From Hyphomicrobiales bacterium (GTDB taxonomy: Bacteria > Pseudomonadota > Alphaproteobacteria > Rhizobiales > Rhizobiaceae): 64,000 nucleotides of DNA. The translations under genes and the position numbers were made by a program. The notes beneath the pieces were generated by a model. It saw only the letters and a list, made by a program, of their open reading frames with translations. It did not search any database and had not been told where the DNA came from. Each line of letters opens with the position of its first letter. Position 1 is the stretch's first letter. Below are positions 1 to 8,622 of this stretch, in pieces. Location: NCBI GenBank assembly GCA_900469475.1, contig UBXG01000001.1, positions 32,317 to 96,316 of the forward strand, written 5' to 3'.

Positions 1-102
1 GACCGCCGCCTTGGCCAGCGCCGGGACATCCGCCATGGTCGGCAAGGCTTCGCCGGGGGCGGCTGCAAGCAAGATGCTCCCTGCGATCACGAGATGTTGC
101 AT
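1..102 (-). CDS. N-terminus of an exported protein, cut by window edge
   Basis: Reading leftward, an ATG at 102 opens a frame that runs off the window edge. A second in-frame ATG at 108 exists, but the purine-rich GAAAGG lies directly against it and sits about 6 nt from the one at 102, so 102 is preferred. The roughly 34 visible residues look like a signal peptide: a short hydrophobic stretch, then an Ala-rich region with plausible cleavage sites. The family cannot be recognised from this fragment. It is divergent from the DUF1402 gene, with about 200 bp between them. Confidence 0.45.
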   Translation of the reverse strand, partial: MQHLVIAGSILLAAAPGEALPTMADVPALAKAAV

Positions 103-303
103 CGACATCCTTTCGAAAGCCTGGACCAAGGTAACGCAACCCAGGACGGCTATATCCCGTATGCCTCTGCAGCCGAAAGCTGCTTTGATCGAAGTTTATT
201 GTGATTCGCGGGGCGGAAGAAGCTTGCGCTCTTGCCTTCGGATAACGATCGCGTATCAAGATCGTCCCCGCGCCGGGGTACATTTTGGAAAGTCAGCTTG
301 CGA

Positions 304-1281
304 ATGCGAACACGCCTGTCGATACTCCCGGCACTCGGTCTCCTTTTTATCCTTGCATTGACGAATGCCGCTTCCGCGCATGAGCTCGTGCGCGTGCCGC
401 CGGGCAATCGCAACAGCGTCCAGCCGCCCATACCGAACACCTCGGTACTGCGGGCCAAGGCCTTCAACACGACCTACGACGAAAAATACCAGAAGATCGT
501 CGGCGTGCTTCGCGACGACAAGGTCTTGATGGCCTCGATCAGGAAGGCTGGACAGGCCTACCAGATCGACCCCATCCACATCGTTGGCGCGCTTGTCGGC
601 GAACACACCTACAACATCACGATCGTCAACAGGGTGAAGTCCTACTACGTCAAGGCGCTCGCCTATTCGCAGTCCGATTTCAAGTTCGCCTATAAGGACG
701 TGACCGTCCAGACCTTCCTGAAAAAGCCGGAATTCGCCCATTGCGACGCGTTCACCGGCAGCGCCGAATTGTGGGAATGCCGTGACGAGACCTGGGACAA
801 GAGTTTCCGAGGCAAGGTCATCGACGGCGTCACCTACGAAAACATGACGTTCCAGCGCGCCTTCTTCCAGCCTTTCTTTGCCGGCCAGACCTTCGGCCTC
901 GGACAGATCAGCCCTTTGACCGCCCTTGAAGTCACCGATCTCGTCCATGCGACGAGCGGCCTGCCGAAGCTTTCCGTCGATGATCCGCAGGCGATCTACC
1001 GCGACATTATGGATCCCGATCGCAGCGTGATCTATATCGCCGCTATCGTAAAGGATGCCATCGACGCCTACCGCGCGGAGGGTTTCGATATCACCGACAA
1101 TCCCGGCCTAACGGCAACGCTTTACAATGTCGGCCAGCCGCGCCGCCGTGCGGCCGCCCTGCGGCAAGCAGCGGACGCTACGGGCGGGAAGAAACTGCCG
1201 GAAGAAAATTATTATGGCTGGCTGGTGAACGATAAACTGCCGGAGCTGCGCGGGTTGCTCGGCAGCGACAATAGCCAATAG
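304..1281 (+). CDS. DUF1402 family exported protein, lytic-transglycosylase-like
   Basis: 325 aa. An in-frame start at 232 exists, but the ATG at 304 places a clean signal peptide (MRTRLSILPALG..., cleavage near ASA-HE) at the N-terminus, so 304 is chosen. The body matches my memory of DUF1402, a rhizobial family without assigned function. Three segments resemble soluble lytic transglycosylases: QIDPIHIVGALVGEHTYN (compare the catalytic Glu region; Glu about residue 100), GLGQISPLTA (about 198-207; compare G-L-M-Q-x-x-P-x-T-A) and LYNVGQP near the C-terminus (compare AYNAG). I infer a lysozyme-like fold and periplasmic action on peptidoglycan. The family name is moderately sure and the activity unproven. 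Confidence 0.75.
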   Translation: MRTRLSILPALGLLFILALTNAASAHELVRVPPGNRNSVQPPIPNTSVLRAKAFNTTYDEKYQKIVGVLRDDKVLMASIRKAGQAYQIDPIHIVGALVGEHTYNITIVNRVKSYYVKALAYSQSDFKFAYKDVTVQTFLKKPEFAHCDAFTGSAELWECRDETWDKSFRGKVIDGVTYENMTFQRAFFQPFFAGQTFGLGQISPLTALEVTDLVHATSGLPKLSVDDPQAIYRDIMDPDRSVIYIAAIVKDAIDAYRAEGFDITDNPGLTATLYNVGQPRRRAAALRQAADATGGKKLPEENYYGWLVNDKLPELRGLLGSDNSQ

Positions 1282-1318
1282 GCCGGCAGAACTTCACCCA
1301 TGATGACCATCGGCCTAA

Positions 1319-1933
1319 TCAGGTGATCAGGCTGACGCGATCATTGGCAATCTTGTTTTCGACCCAGGCTCGTTCATTCTGCCAATCATGCCGCTTCCAC
1401 CCTTCCCAGCCAAAGCCGCATAGCTTGACGTCCCATTCGGACGCGGGGAACCTTGCGAGTGCATAACGGATGCCAAGGAAGCCGGTGCTGGGAAAGACCT
1501 TGTGCATGTGACGCTCGGAAATACCGAGCTCACCGCAGCCTGCAATATAGGTCTGCGGCGGCATGATGCGGATCTCCTTGCCGGCCCTGCCCAGCAACTC
1601 GATTGCCTGCATCGTCCAGTCAGCCCGTCGGCCCTGCAAACGCTGGAAAATGTTGGGTCTTGGATGATATTTGCGAATGATATCGGGGTGGTAGGCCAGC
1701 ATGAAGACCTTTGCGGCCTTAAGCGCAGCGTTATCCATGAAGCCAGGATCGAGAAGCCGCCGATACAGGATCTTGCTCGAGGCAGCCAGCATGATCATGT
1801 CGGTGCGCTCGCCGCTCATGCCGCCGGAAAGGACCGGCTCGTTGAAACGCATGACGAATTGCGCCTCGTCTACGATACCGGCGATATCGCGTTCCAGCTT
1901 GCCATTGCCGATAATGATTGCAGTCTTACGCAC
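1319..1933 (-). CDS. GT29 (sialyltransferase)-like glycosyltransferase
   Basis: About 204 aa. The start is uncertain: GTG at 1933 is used, TTG at 1936 is equally in frame, and no strong ribosome site is seen. The N-terminus has VGN-type spacing (IIIGNGKLERDIAG) followed by FVMRFNEP and SGERTD, which follows the sialyl motif L of family GT29. Near residue 147 PSTGFLGIRYAL followed by LCGFG matches motif S, and HDWQNE near 182-187 matches the H-x4-E motif. Homologues in rhizobia are sometimes called urease operon accessory proteins, but no urease gene is visible here. It is small and lacks a membrane anchor, so a cytoplasmic enzyme is likely. The acceptor and donor are unknown. Confidence 0.6.
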   Translation of the reverse strand: MRKTAIIIGNGKLERDIAGIVDEAQFVMRFNEPVLSGGMSGERTDMIMLAASSKILYRRLLDPGFMDNAALKAAKVFMLAYHPDIIRKYHPRPNIFQRLQGRRADWTMQAIELLGRAGKEIRIMPPQTYIAGCGELGISERHMHKVFPSTGFLGIRYALARFPASEWDVKLCGFGWEGWKRHDWQNERAWVENKIANDRVSLIT

Positions 1934-2060
1934 CAATACGGTCGTCCAGAGAATACGGGCCGTGCATTAGCAAGAGGTTCTGACAGGACACTGAAACATT
2001 GATGAGGCGGAACTGAAATCCCTTCGACCCAGTCGCAGCAGCGCAAAGCAAATGAATTGG

Positions 2061-3275
2061 CTACAGAAAGTAACGGAACTTCAGTGGAAGCAGCGCCGCG
2101 CCGATCGCGCTGGCATCACCTTTGGTTTCGCTGAGAACCAGCCGAGGTCCGGGCGGCGCGGCACCGTAGCGGTGCGGACGCTGCGACGGCAGGCGGGCAC
2201 GCGCGATCATCATTCGTCCAAGCTCGGGTGGCAGCTGGCCACCGAAGACGATGGCCTGCGGATCGACGACGCCCGTAAGGGTGGCGATCAAACGGTCGAG
2301 CATCGGCATGGTCTTGGAGAGCCAGCTCTCCACACCCGGCCAGGAAGGATCGAAATCCTGCCGCAGCTCCTCGACGGAACCTATGTCGACACCACTCTCC
2401 CGCAATGTGGCGATGAGATATTGCAAAGCCGGCCGGCGCAACATTTCGTCCGGATTGTAGATGATGCTGAATTCCCCGGCATTCCCATGGAAGCCCAGAT
2501 AAGGCCTGCCCTCCAGGATGAGGCCGCCGCCAAATCCATAATTGAAGGAGAGGTATGCAAAGGTCTTACACCAGCGCCCGACACCGCGCAGACTCTCGCC
2601 TATGGCGCCCGTCGTTGCGTTGTTGTCCAACCAGACCGGAACTCCGAACATATGCTCGAGTTCCGGCTGCAGATCGACCAGAGACCAGTCGCGCAGGGGC
2701 TCCGGAGCGTTGAAGCGACGATCATCGCCGACGAAGAAGCCCGACATGGCAAAGCCAAGTCCGATGACACTCGCGCGCGATATTTCGTGGCGCGCCAAGA
2801 TTGAACTCAGTTTCTCGGCAAGGATTGCCAGCGTTGCCTTGCGGTCGACCGGCACGCCCCTCAGCACCTCCTGATCGACGATGTCGCAGCCGAAATCAGC
2901 AAGCGACAGTGTCACGGCATCGGTATTGACGGAAATACCAACCGAATAAACCGCCTGCCGCTCCAGTTCGATCGTCGGGCTCGGCTGCCCGCGCGCGCCC
3001 TTAAATGGCGCACCGGCGCGAAGCAAGCCGCGAGCCACTAGCGCCTCGACGAGACGATATATCGATTGCTGCGTCAAATTGGTGTGGGCCGTAATGGTCG
3101 CACGCCGGATCGGTTCGTGATTGCGGACAATATCGAGGATGAGGCGCTCGTTCTCGCTTGCCAGTGGGAATTTTTCCAGCGCTGCCATGACTGCAATCCT
3201 GATCCTGTCGTACCGACCTAGCCGTTCGCCTATCCGGGCACAATCCGGACCTATATATTCGCTGCCGCTCGTCAT
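2061..3275 (-). CDS. ROK-family transcriptional repressor
   Basis: 404 aa. Residues about 30-90 form a winged helix-turn-helix (ERLILDIVRNHEPIRRATIT... QQSIYRLVEALVARGLL), and the remainder is a ROK domain starting near YSVGISVNTDAVTLSLAD. The usual ROK glucokinase signature is divergent, and the CxCGxxGCxE zinc motif of sugar kinases is not apparent. This fits NagC/Mlc-type regulators rather than a kinase. It is transcribed divergently from the glycerophosphodiesterase gene, and a palindrome lies just upstream of its start, so it probably represses itself and/or that neighbour. The effector is unknown, probably a sugar or sugar phosphate. Confidence 0.85.
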   Translation of the reverse strand: MTSGSEYIGPDCARIGERLGRYDRIRIAVMAALEKFPLASENERLILDIVRNHEPIRRATITAHTNLTQQSIYRLVEALVARGLLRAGAPFKGARGQPSPTIELERQAVYSVGISVNTDAVTLSLADFGCDIVDQEVLRGVPVDRKATLAILAEKLSSILARHEISRASVIGLGFAMSGFFVGDDRRFNAPEPLRDWSLVDLQPELEHMFGVPVWLDNNATTGAIGESLRGVGRWCKTFAYLSFNYGFGGGLILEGRPYLGFHGNAGEFSIIYNPDEMLRRPALQYLIATLRESGVDIGSVEELRQDFDPSWPGVESWLSKTMPMLDRLIATLTGVVDPQAIVFGGQLPPELGRMMIARARLPSQRPHRYGAAPPGPRLVLSETKGDASAIGAALLPLKFRYFL

Positions 3276-3282
3276 AAATATT

Positions 3283-3295
3283 ACACTTTATGTGT
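3283..3295. promoter_or_regulatory. Candidate operator in the ROK-GDPD divergent promoter
   Basis: ACAC-TTTAT-GTGT is an inverted repeat with partly matching AT-rich flanks, 8-20 bp upstream of the ROK start codon. Position and symmetry suit autoregulation by the ROK protein. No experimental consensus for this regulator is known to me. Confidence 0.35.
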
Positions 3296-3416
3296 ATTAA
3301 TAACCATAACAGCGATCGGTGCCAATGCACTGCGTCGGCCATAGCCATTGGTGCTCACATTCGACATCGAACCCCGCATCCGCTCATTCCGCCTCCAGCT
3401 CACGAAAGCTCTTCCC

Positions 3417-4289
3417 ATGCACAGCCAGATCGCCGCCTCTTCCTCACGCCGCCCAGCCGATATTTACGACCTTCTCTCGCGGGCCAATCCGGATATTCTG
3501 ACGATCGCCCATCGTGGGCTTTGGTCGGCAGCTCCCGAAAATTCATTGGCGGCAATCCGTGCGGCAGCCGAGCTTGGTGTGGAATTCGTCGAAATCGACA
3601 CGCAGGCGACTGCTGATGGCCATCTCGTCGTCATTCACGACAAGACGCTGGACCGCACCACGTCGGCTAAAGGTGTGGTCGGAGCGAGCAGCTTTGCCAC
3701 AATCCGCGAGGCCCGACTGCGTGCCGGCGCTGGCGGAGAGATGACGGCGTTGACCGATGAGCGTGTTCCCACGCTCGAAGAGGCGCTGGAGGAGGCGCGC
3801 GGGCGCGTCTTCGTCAATATCGACACGAAATTTCCGCGTGAATTGCCGCAAGTCATTGCCGCGGTGCACCGTCTGGGTGCCGAGGATCACGTCATCATCA
3901 AGTCGGATGTTGAGCCGCAAAGCGGCTCTTTCCCCGTGCTCGATGCCGATTGGTTCGGATCGATCCCGCATATGCCGATGTTTCGCGTCCGGCCCGGCAA
4001 ATTTACCGAGGATCTTCGAATGATCGAACCGCTCAAGGCGCCGATGATCGAGGTGAAATTTACCGACATTGCCGATCTCGCAGCCGGGCGCGAGGAACTG
4101 GAACGCCAAAATATCCGGCTCTGGATCAATACGCTCGATGTCTCCTACAATCTCGACTTCAACGATAGCCGGGCACTTAGCGACCCTGAAGGTGTATGGG
4201 GAACGCTTGTTGACGCCGGCGTCGGCGCCATCCAGACCGATACGAATGTCGAATTCAAGCGGTGGCTTGCGACCAGAAGCGGCAAATAA
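3417..4289 (+). CDS. Glycerophosphodiester phosphodiesterase family protein
   Basis: 290 aa from ATG 3417. The upstream TTG at 3348 gives an N-terminus without family character. Early in the chain TIAHRGLWSAAPENSLAAI carries the GDPD HRG...PENT-type signature, followed by EIDTQATADGHLVVIHD, which holds the E-x-D metal ligands and the second catalytic His. The family hydrolyses glycerophosphodiesters to glycerol 3-phosphate and an alcohol. No signal peptide is evident, so it is probably cytoplasmic. No Ugp transporter is next to it; the only partner is the divergent ROK regulator. It ends just before a strong terminator. Confidence 0.88.
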   Translation: MHSQIAASSSRRPADIYDLLSRANPDILTIAHRGLWSAAPENSLAAIRAAAELGVEFVEIDTQATADGHLVVIHDKTLDRTTSAKGVVGASSFATIREARLRAGAGGEMTALTDERVPTLEEALEEARGRVFVNIDTKFPRELPQVIAAVHRLGAEDHVIIKSDVEPQSGSFPVLDADWFGSIPHMPMFRVRPGKFTEDLRMIEPLKAPMIEVKFTDIADLAAGREELERQNIRLWINTLDVSYNLDFNDSRALSDPEGVWGTLVDAGVGAIQTDTNVEFKRWLATRSGK

Positions 4290-4317
4290 AGCCCCTTCGG
4301 CTTAAGGCGCAGACAAG

Positions 4318-4350
4318 AAAGCCCGGGCGGTTTCTCATCGCCCGGGCTTT
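4318..4350 (+). terminator. Rho-independent terminator after the GDPD gene
   Basis: A 12-bp perfect stem (AAAGCCCGGGCG / CGCCCGGGCTTT) with a 9-nt loop, the right arm ending in a short T run. It lies 28 bp after the stop codon. Confidence 0.85.
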
Positions 4351-4699
4351 TGCGTCCTCCGGCGCTGTCAGCAATCCAAAGCGAAGCCTTCGTGCCTGCG
4401 GAGGGAGCGTTTCTCGGCAGCAGCCTTACCAATTTTGGTCCTCTGAAGGGCAAATGCTGCACCGCGAAGAAAATGATACGAAAATGAATTAAAACTGATG
4501 TGAAAATGAATTTTCAATGTTGACTTAAGGAATCGCTGAACTAGTTCCCGCTCATACGCCGGGGTCCGCCCCATCCATAGCGACCATATGATCCTGCATA
4601 ATCCTGTGCAGCCGTTGCAGCAGCTAAGACGCTGTTACGGCAAGGAATATTCGTGCGGTTAAGAGGTCGCATCATAGCGCAGTGGGACTTCAGTATCGC
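4351..4699 (+). promoter_or_regulatory. Non-coding leader and probable promoter of the flippase operon
   Basis: No convincing gene is present. The middle is AT-rich and carries three copies of GAAAATGA beginning at 4469, 4480 and 4502, that is 11 and 22 bp apart, on one helical face. A -35-like TTGACT follows at 4520-4525, with a weak -10 (TAGTTC) about 16 bp further. The arrangement looks like an activator site next to a promoter, in the style of OmpR/PhoB-type tandem half-sites. The transcription start would leave a leader of roughly 150 nt. Confidence 0.4.
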
Positions 4700-6184
4700 A
4701 TGAGCAGCATCACTGGACGGCTCGTCAAAGGAAGCATGTGGCTAAGCCTGTCGCGGACCATCGTGAACGGACTTGCAACGCTCAGCACCTTCGTACTGGC
4801 CCGCTATCTGGCGCCCGCCGATTTTGGCGTCGTCGCCCTTGGCATGACGATATTGATGATCGTCACGACCATTACCGAACTTTCCCTTTCGGAGGCACTG
4901 ATCCGTCATGCCGCACCGGACGAATCCCATTTCAGTGCCGCCTGGACCCTGAATGCCGCGCGCGGGCTGGCGATCTGCATCCTGTTTGCGATCTTTGCCT
5001 ATCCGGCGGCGGCCCTTTTCAATGAGCCTAGACTGGCGGGCGTCATGTTCGCTCTCGGCATCAGCATGCTGCTTGGTGGTCTCACGAATCCGCGCCGCAT
5101 CATGCTGCAGCGCGATCTGATCTTCTGGCAGGAGTTCGTGCTTGCGGTCTCGCAGAAATTCGCCGGCTTCGTCGCCTCCGTTGCAATCGCCATCATCTAT
5201 CAAAGCTATTGGGCGCTGATCGTCGGCACGCTGATCAGCCAGGCGACGAATGTCATCGTCTCCTATCTCGTGCTGCCCTTCCGCCCCAGGATCACCTTCC
5301 AGCACATGCGGGAGTTCTTCTCCTTCTCCGCCTGGCTGACCGCCGGCCAGATCGTCAGCACGCTCAACTGGCGCTTCGACTATCTGCTTGTCGGCAAGAT
5401 GCTCGGCGGCATCCAGCTCGGCTATTATTCGGTCGGCAGTAACCTCGCCATGATGCCGACGCGGGAAGCGACCGCTCCGCTCACGCAGACGATCTATCCG
5501 GCTTTTGCCGGTATTCACAACGATCCCGGCCGGTTAGCCGCCGCCTATCAGCGCGTGCAGGCGCTGGTCGCGGCAGTCGCCCTTCCAGCCGGGATCGGCG
5601 TTGCCGTGACGGCCGATCCGCTGGTCAGGCTTGCGCTCGGCGATAAATGGGCGCCCGTCATCTTCATCATCCAGTCGCTTGCTTCGGTCTTTGCATTGCA
5701 GACGCTGGGCTCGCTCGTACAGCCGCTCGGCATGGCAAAGGGCGAGACGCGCGTGCTCTTCGTCCGGGACACGCAGATGTTCTGCCTGCGTGTCCCGATC
5801 ATGATCGGCGGCCTGATGCTCTATGGCCTTCCGGGGGTCATTGCCGGCCGCGTCTTCACCGGCCTTTTCAGCACGGCCGTCAACATGATGCTCGTGCGAC
5901 GCTTCACCGGCATCACCGTTGCAAAGCAATTGTCGGTGAACCTTCGGGCACTCGCGAGCGTCGCCATCATGGCGGCGGGCGTCTCTTTTGCCTCGAGCCA
6001 TCTTGCCTACACGGACGACAAGTTCGTGCTCGTAACGCATCTCGCAATCCTGATCCTGCTCGGCGGCCTGCTCTATTGCGGTTCGACGCTCCTGCTGTGG
6101 ACGCTGATGAAGCGGCCGGCCGGCCCGGAAACGGAGGTTCGAAACATACTCGGCAAAGTGCTGCCGAGACTTCGGCCTGCCTGA
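4700..6184 (+). CDS. Polysaccharide flippase (Wzx/PST family)
   Basis: 494 aa from ATG 4700. A GTG 18 nt upstream is less likely. It is hydrophobic along nearly its whole length, with about a dozen membrane segments, and begins with the family-typical pattern of an amphipathic start (SSITGRLVKGSMWLSLSRT) followed by VLARYLAPADFGVVALG. It resembles ExoT/Wzx-type oligosaccharide flippases, which move lipid-linked repeat units across the inner membrane. The next gene is a pyruvyltransferase, so the pair probably serves an exopolysaccharide or other surface glycan. Polymerase and glycosyltransferase genes are not nearby. Confidence 0.85.
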   Translation: MSSITGRLVKGSMWLSLSRTIVNGLATLSTFVLARYLAPADFGVVALGMTILMIVTTITELSLSEALIRHAAPDESHFSAAWTLNAARGLAICILFAIFAYPAAALFNEPRLAGVMFALGISMLLGGLTNPRRIMLQRDLIFWQEFVLAVSQKFAGFVASVAIAIIYQSYWALIVGTLISQATNVIVSYLVLPFRPRITFQHMREFFSFSAWLTAGQIVSTLNWRFDYLLVGKMLGGIQLGYYSVGSNLAMMPTREATAPLTQTIYPAFAGIHNDPGRLAAAYQRVQALVAAVALPAGIGVAVTADPLVRLALGDKWAPVIFIIQSLASVFALQTLGSLVQPLGMAKGETRVLFVRDTQMFCLRVPIMIGGLMLYGLPGVIAGRVFTGLFSTAVNMMLVRRFTGITVAKQLSVNLRALASVAIMAAGVSFASSHLAYTDDKFVLVTHLAILILLGGLLYCGSTLLLWTLMKRPAGPETEVRNILGKVLPRLRPA

Positions 6185-6238
6185 AACGCGCGGCCGACAC
6201 CGGCCGGATTGTTTGTCATCTGAATGGGGAATGGGGAA

Positions 6239-7246
6239 ATGACATTACCAGCAAATCAACAGCTGATCGCCAAACTGGACAACATGATCCACGATTGCCT
6301 GAAGGATTACATCAGCAATGATGAACCTCTGGCGATCCTCGACTTTCCCGACATCCGCAACTGCGGCGACTCCGCCATTTGGCTCGGTGAAATGGCTTAT
6401 CTCAACAGGCGATACGGCAAGCGCCCGGCCTATGTCTCGCGCATCGACGATTTCTCGCCCGAGCAACTCGAGCGCACCATGCCGACCGGCCCGATCTTCA
6501 TTCATGGCGGCGGCAATTTCGGCGACATATGGGATGCGCATCAGGACTTCCGTGAACGGGTTCTGGAGCGATTTCCCAATCGGCAGGTAATCCAATTCCC
6601 GCAATCCATCCATTACAAATCGCAGGCACGCATACAGGAAAGCGCCCGCGTCATCGGACGTCACAAGCATTTCGTATTGCTGGTGCGCGACGAGGAATCG
6701 AAAGAGTTTGCCCATAAGCACTTCGATTGCGAGGTGCGTCTTTGCCCGGACATGGCCTTCAGCATCGGCCCAATCCGGCCGGAGGCCCCGGAATTTCCCG
6801 TGCTTGCCATGTTGAGATCCGATCTTGAGAAGGTGGGCGACGCCAATCTCTCCGCCTATCCCGATATCCCGAAAGAGGACTGGACGACCGAATCCGCCAA
6901 GCGTGTGCGCATCTCCAAGGCGATCGGCGCGGCAACGGCTCTCATGGCTCTCAAACCGGCTGAAATAAGACTGCGCAAGCTCGACGCAGCGGCACATAAT
7001 CGTCTTAGACGCGGCATACACCAGATTTCCCGCGGCCAGGCGATCGTCACGGACCGTCTGCATGTCCATATCTGCTCGATCCTGCTTGGACGGCCGCATG
7101 CGGTGCTGGACAATAGCTATGGCAAGATACGCCGGTTCATGGCGGCATTTTCCGGCGGTACTGATCTCGCCTACCGCGCGACCTCGCTCGACGACGGTAT
7201 CGCCTGGGCACGCCATCAGGCGACACAGCCATTGGCCGCTGCCTGA
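6239..7246 (+). CDS. Polysaccharide pyruvyltransferase family protein
   Basis: 335 aa. ATG 6239 is chosen because GGGGA ends 8 nt before it; in-frame ATG 6224 has no such site. IFIHGGGNFGDIW near residue 85 is the hallmark glycine-rich motif of the CsaB/WcaK/ExoV family. VTDRLHVHI near residue 275 is the conserved C-terminal DRLH motif, and VIQFPQSIHYK lies between. The family transfers pyruvate from PEP to a sugar of a repeat unit, forming a ketal. Co-transcription with the flippase (54 bp gap) suggests decoration of the same glycan. Confidence 0.85.
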   Translation: MTLPANQQLIAKLDNMIHDCLKDYISNDEPLAILDFPDIRNCGDSAIWLGEMAYLNRRYGKRPAYVSRIDDFSPEQLERTMPTGPIFIHGGGNFGDIWDAHQDFRERVLERFPNRQVIQFPQSIHYKSQARIQESARVIGRHKHFVLLVRDEESKEFAHKHFDCEVRLCPDMAFSIGPIRPEAPEFPVLAMLRSDLEKVGDANLSAYPDIPKEDWTTESAKRVRISKAIGAATALMALKPAEIRLRKLDAAAHNRLRRGIHQISRGQAIVTDRLHVHICSILLGRPHAVLDNSYGKIRRFMAAFSGGTDLAYRATSLDDGIAWARHQATQPLAAA

Positions 7247-7266
7247 CAGGCTGTGTCGTAGGCCTG

Positions 7267-7309
7267 CAAAAATAATCAGGCGAAAGCGCTTCAAGTGCCT
7301 TCGCCTGAT
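7267..7309 (-). terminator. Terminator of the eryR-eryH-eryI unit
   Basis: A 10-bp stem (ATCAGGCGAA at 7275-7284, TTCGCCTGAT at 7300-7309). Reading leftward it is followed by a run of five Ts (7268-7272), giving a rho-independent terminator about 75 bp after the eryI stop. Rightward there is no T run, although it may also stop readthrough from the pyruvyltransferase gene. Confidence 0.7.
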
Positions 7310-7384
7310 ATTGGCTCGATCCAGCCTGGGAAGCAGCCATCCGAGCAGCGCAGACAAACCGCCTGCCCTTTCCCAAAATCGCTC

Positions 7385-7840
7385 TTAACGAGCGTTGTAC
7401 TTCGCATCGACCTCGTTGATGGCCTTGACGTTGCCGGCCGAGCGGCCATTCTCGTCAAACGTCTGCGCCAGGAAGGCATCAGCGATCGCCTTGGCGAGCT
7501 CAGTGCCGATGACGCGGGCACCCATGGTGATGATCTGGGCATTGTTCGAGAGCGCCGCGCGCTCCGCCGAATAGGTGTCATGGGTCAGAGCAGCGCGAAT
7601 ACCCGGCACCTTGTTGGCCGAGATGCAGACGCCGATGCCGGTGCCGCAGACGAGGATCGCCTTGTCATAGGTGCCGTCGATGACGCCGGAGGCAACGCGG
7701 TCGGCGAGGTCGGCGTAAAACGCATCCGGGCCTTCATCGGTGCGCGATACTTCGCTCACCTCGAAACGCTCCTTCAGATGATCGGCGAGAACCTTGGCGA
7801 GGCCTTCACCGGCGCTGTCTCCAGCAATAGCAAGCTTCAT
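7385..7840 (-). CDS. eryI: D-erythrose-4-phosphate isomerase (RpiB family)
   Basis: 151 aa from ATG 7840, with GAGGAGA 8 nt upstream; an upstream in-frame start lacks such a site. [15 protein letters not shown] is the RpiB N-terminus, and [13 protein letters not shown] carries the catalytic Cys and phosphate-binding loop of the RpiB/LacAB family. In Brucella the equivalent enzyme (EryI) turns D-erythrulose 4-phosphate into D-erythrose 4-phosphate, the last step of erythritol breakdown. Here it is the last gene of the eryR-eryH-eryI unit, 11 bp after eryH, and ends at a terminator. Assignment rests on motif plus context. Confidence 0.9.
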   Translation of the reverse strand: MKLAIAGDSAGEGLAKVLADHLKERFEVSEVSRTDEGPDAFYADLADRVASGVIDGTYDKAILVCGTGIGVCISANKVPGIRAALTHDTYSAERAALSNNAQIITMGARVIGTELAKAIADAFLAQTFDENGRSAGNVKAINEVDAKYNAR

Positions 7841-7851
7841 GATATGTCTCC

Positions 7852-8622
7852 TCAGAGTTTGGCGGCGCACTTGGCGAGAATGTCGAGATAGCCCTCGACG
7901 TTCCAGGCGGAGCGGCCGATGAAGAGCCCGTCTACATTCGGGCAGGATATAAGTTCCTCACAGTTTTGCGGATTGACCGATCCGCCGTAGAGGCACGGAA
8001 TTTTGCGACCGAGCACCTTTTGCGCGACCGCAATGATTTCGGCCTGGCGCGCGTCGGCATAGGATGGCTCGGCTGGAATCCCCTTTTCCCCGATCGCCCA
8101 GACAGGCTCGTAGGCAAGCAGGATCTCGGCCTGCTTTTGGGCATCCGAAAGCTTCGACAGAGCACCGACGACCTGCTCGCTGAGGATCTCCGTTGCACGA
8201 CCGCTCTCACGATCGGCCAGCGTTTCGCCGATACAAATCAACGGGATCAAGCCATGACGGACGGCCGCCTCTGTTTTGAGGCCGACGGTTTCGTTGGTCT
8301 CGCCAAAATACTCGCGACGCTCCGAATGGCCGAGCTCGACGATATCGAGATTGCAATCCTTCAGCATCAACGGCGAGATTTCCCCCGTCCACGCACCCTG
8401 GTCGGCCCAATGCATGTTCTGGCCGCCCACCTTGACGGAGCTTTCCGACAGGATCGATTTGACTTCCCGCACGGCCGTGAAGGGTGGAATGACAAAGCGC
8501 TGGATGCGAGGATCCCGAAGAGCATCGGCGGCACGCAAGGCCTCAGCGAAGGCGCGGGCCTCGGCAAGCGTCTTGTTCATCTTCCAGCTCGTGCCGATCC
8601 AATAGCGAGGCTTCTCTGTCAT
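7852..8622 (-). CDS. eryH: D-3-tetrulose-4-phosphate isomerase (TIM family)
   Basis: 256 aa with all triosephosphate isomerase landmarks: Lys14 in GTSWKMNK, the catalytic His in VELGHSERR, the catalytic Glu in AYEPVWAIG, and the phosphate loop LYGGSVNP. In Brucella the equivalent protein (TpiA2, renamed EryH) isomerises D-3-tetrulose 4-phosphate in erythritol catabolism; the rhizobial name tpiB is also used. The start codon overlaps the eryR stop (ATGA), so translation is coupled. The TIM-family fold is certain; the substrate is inferred from the ery neighbours. Confidence 0.92.
   Translation of the reverse strand: MTEKPRYWIGTSWKMNKTLAEARAFAEALRAADALRDPRIQRFVIPPFTAVREVKSILSESSVKVGGQNMHWADQGAWTGEISPLMLKDCNLDIVELGHSERREYFGETNETVGLKTEAAVRHGLIPLICIGETLADRESGRATEILSEQVVGALSKLSDAQKQAEILLAYEPVWAIGEKGIPAEPSYADARQAEIIAVAQKVLGRKIPCLYGGSVNPQNCEELISCPNVDGLFIGRSAWNVEGYLDILAKCAAKL

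Noticed and set aside
4368..4574. 68-aa minus-strand frame in the gap before the flippase
   Set aside because: Overlaps the putative promoter and repeats, has no ribosome site and no recognisable sequence.
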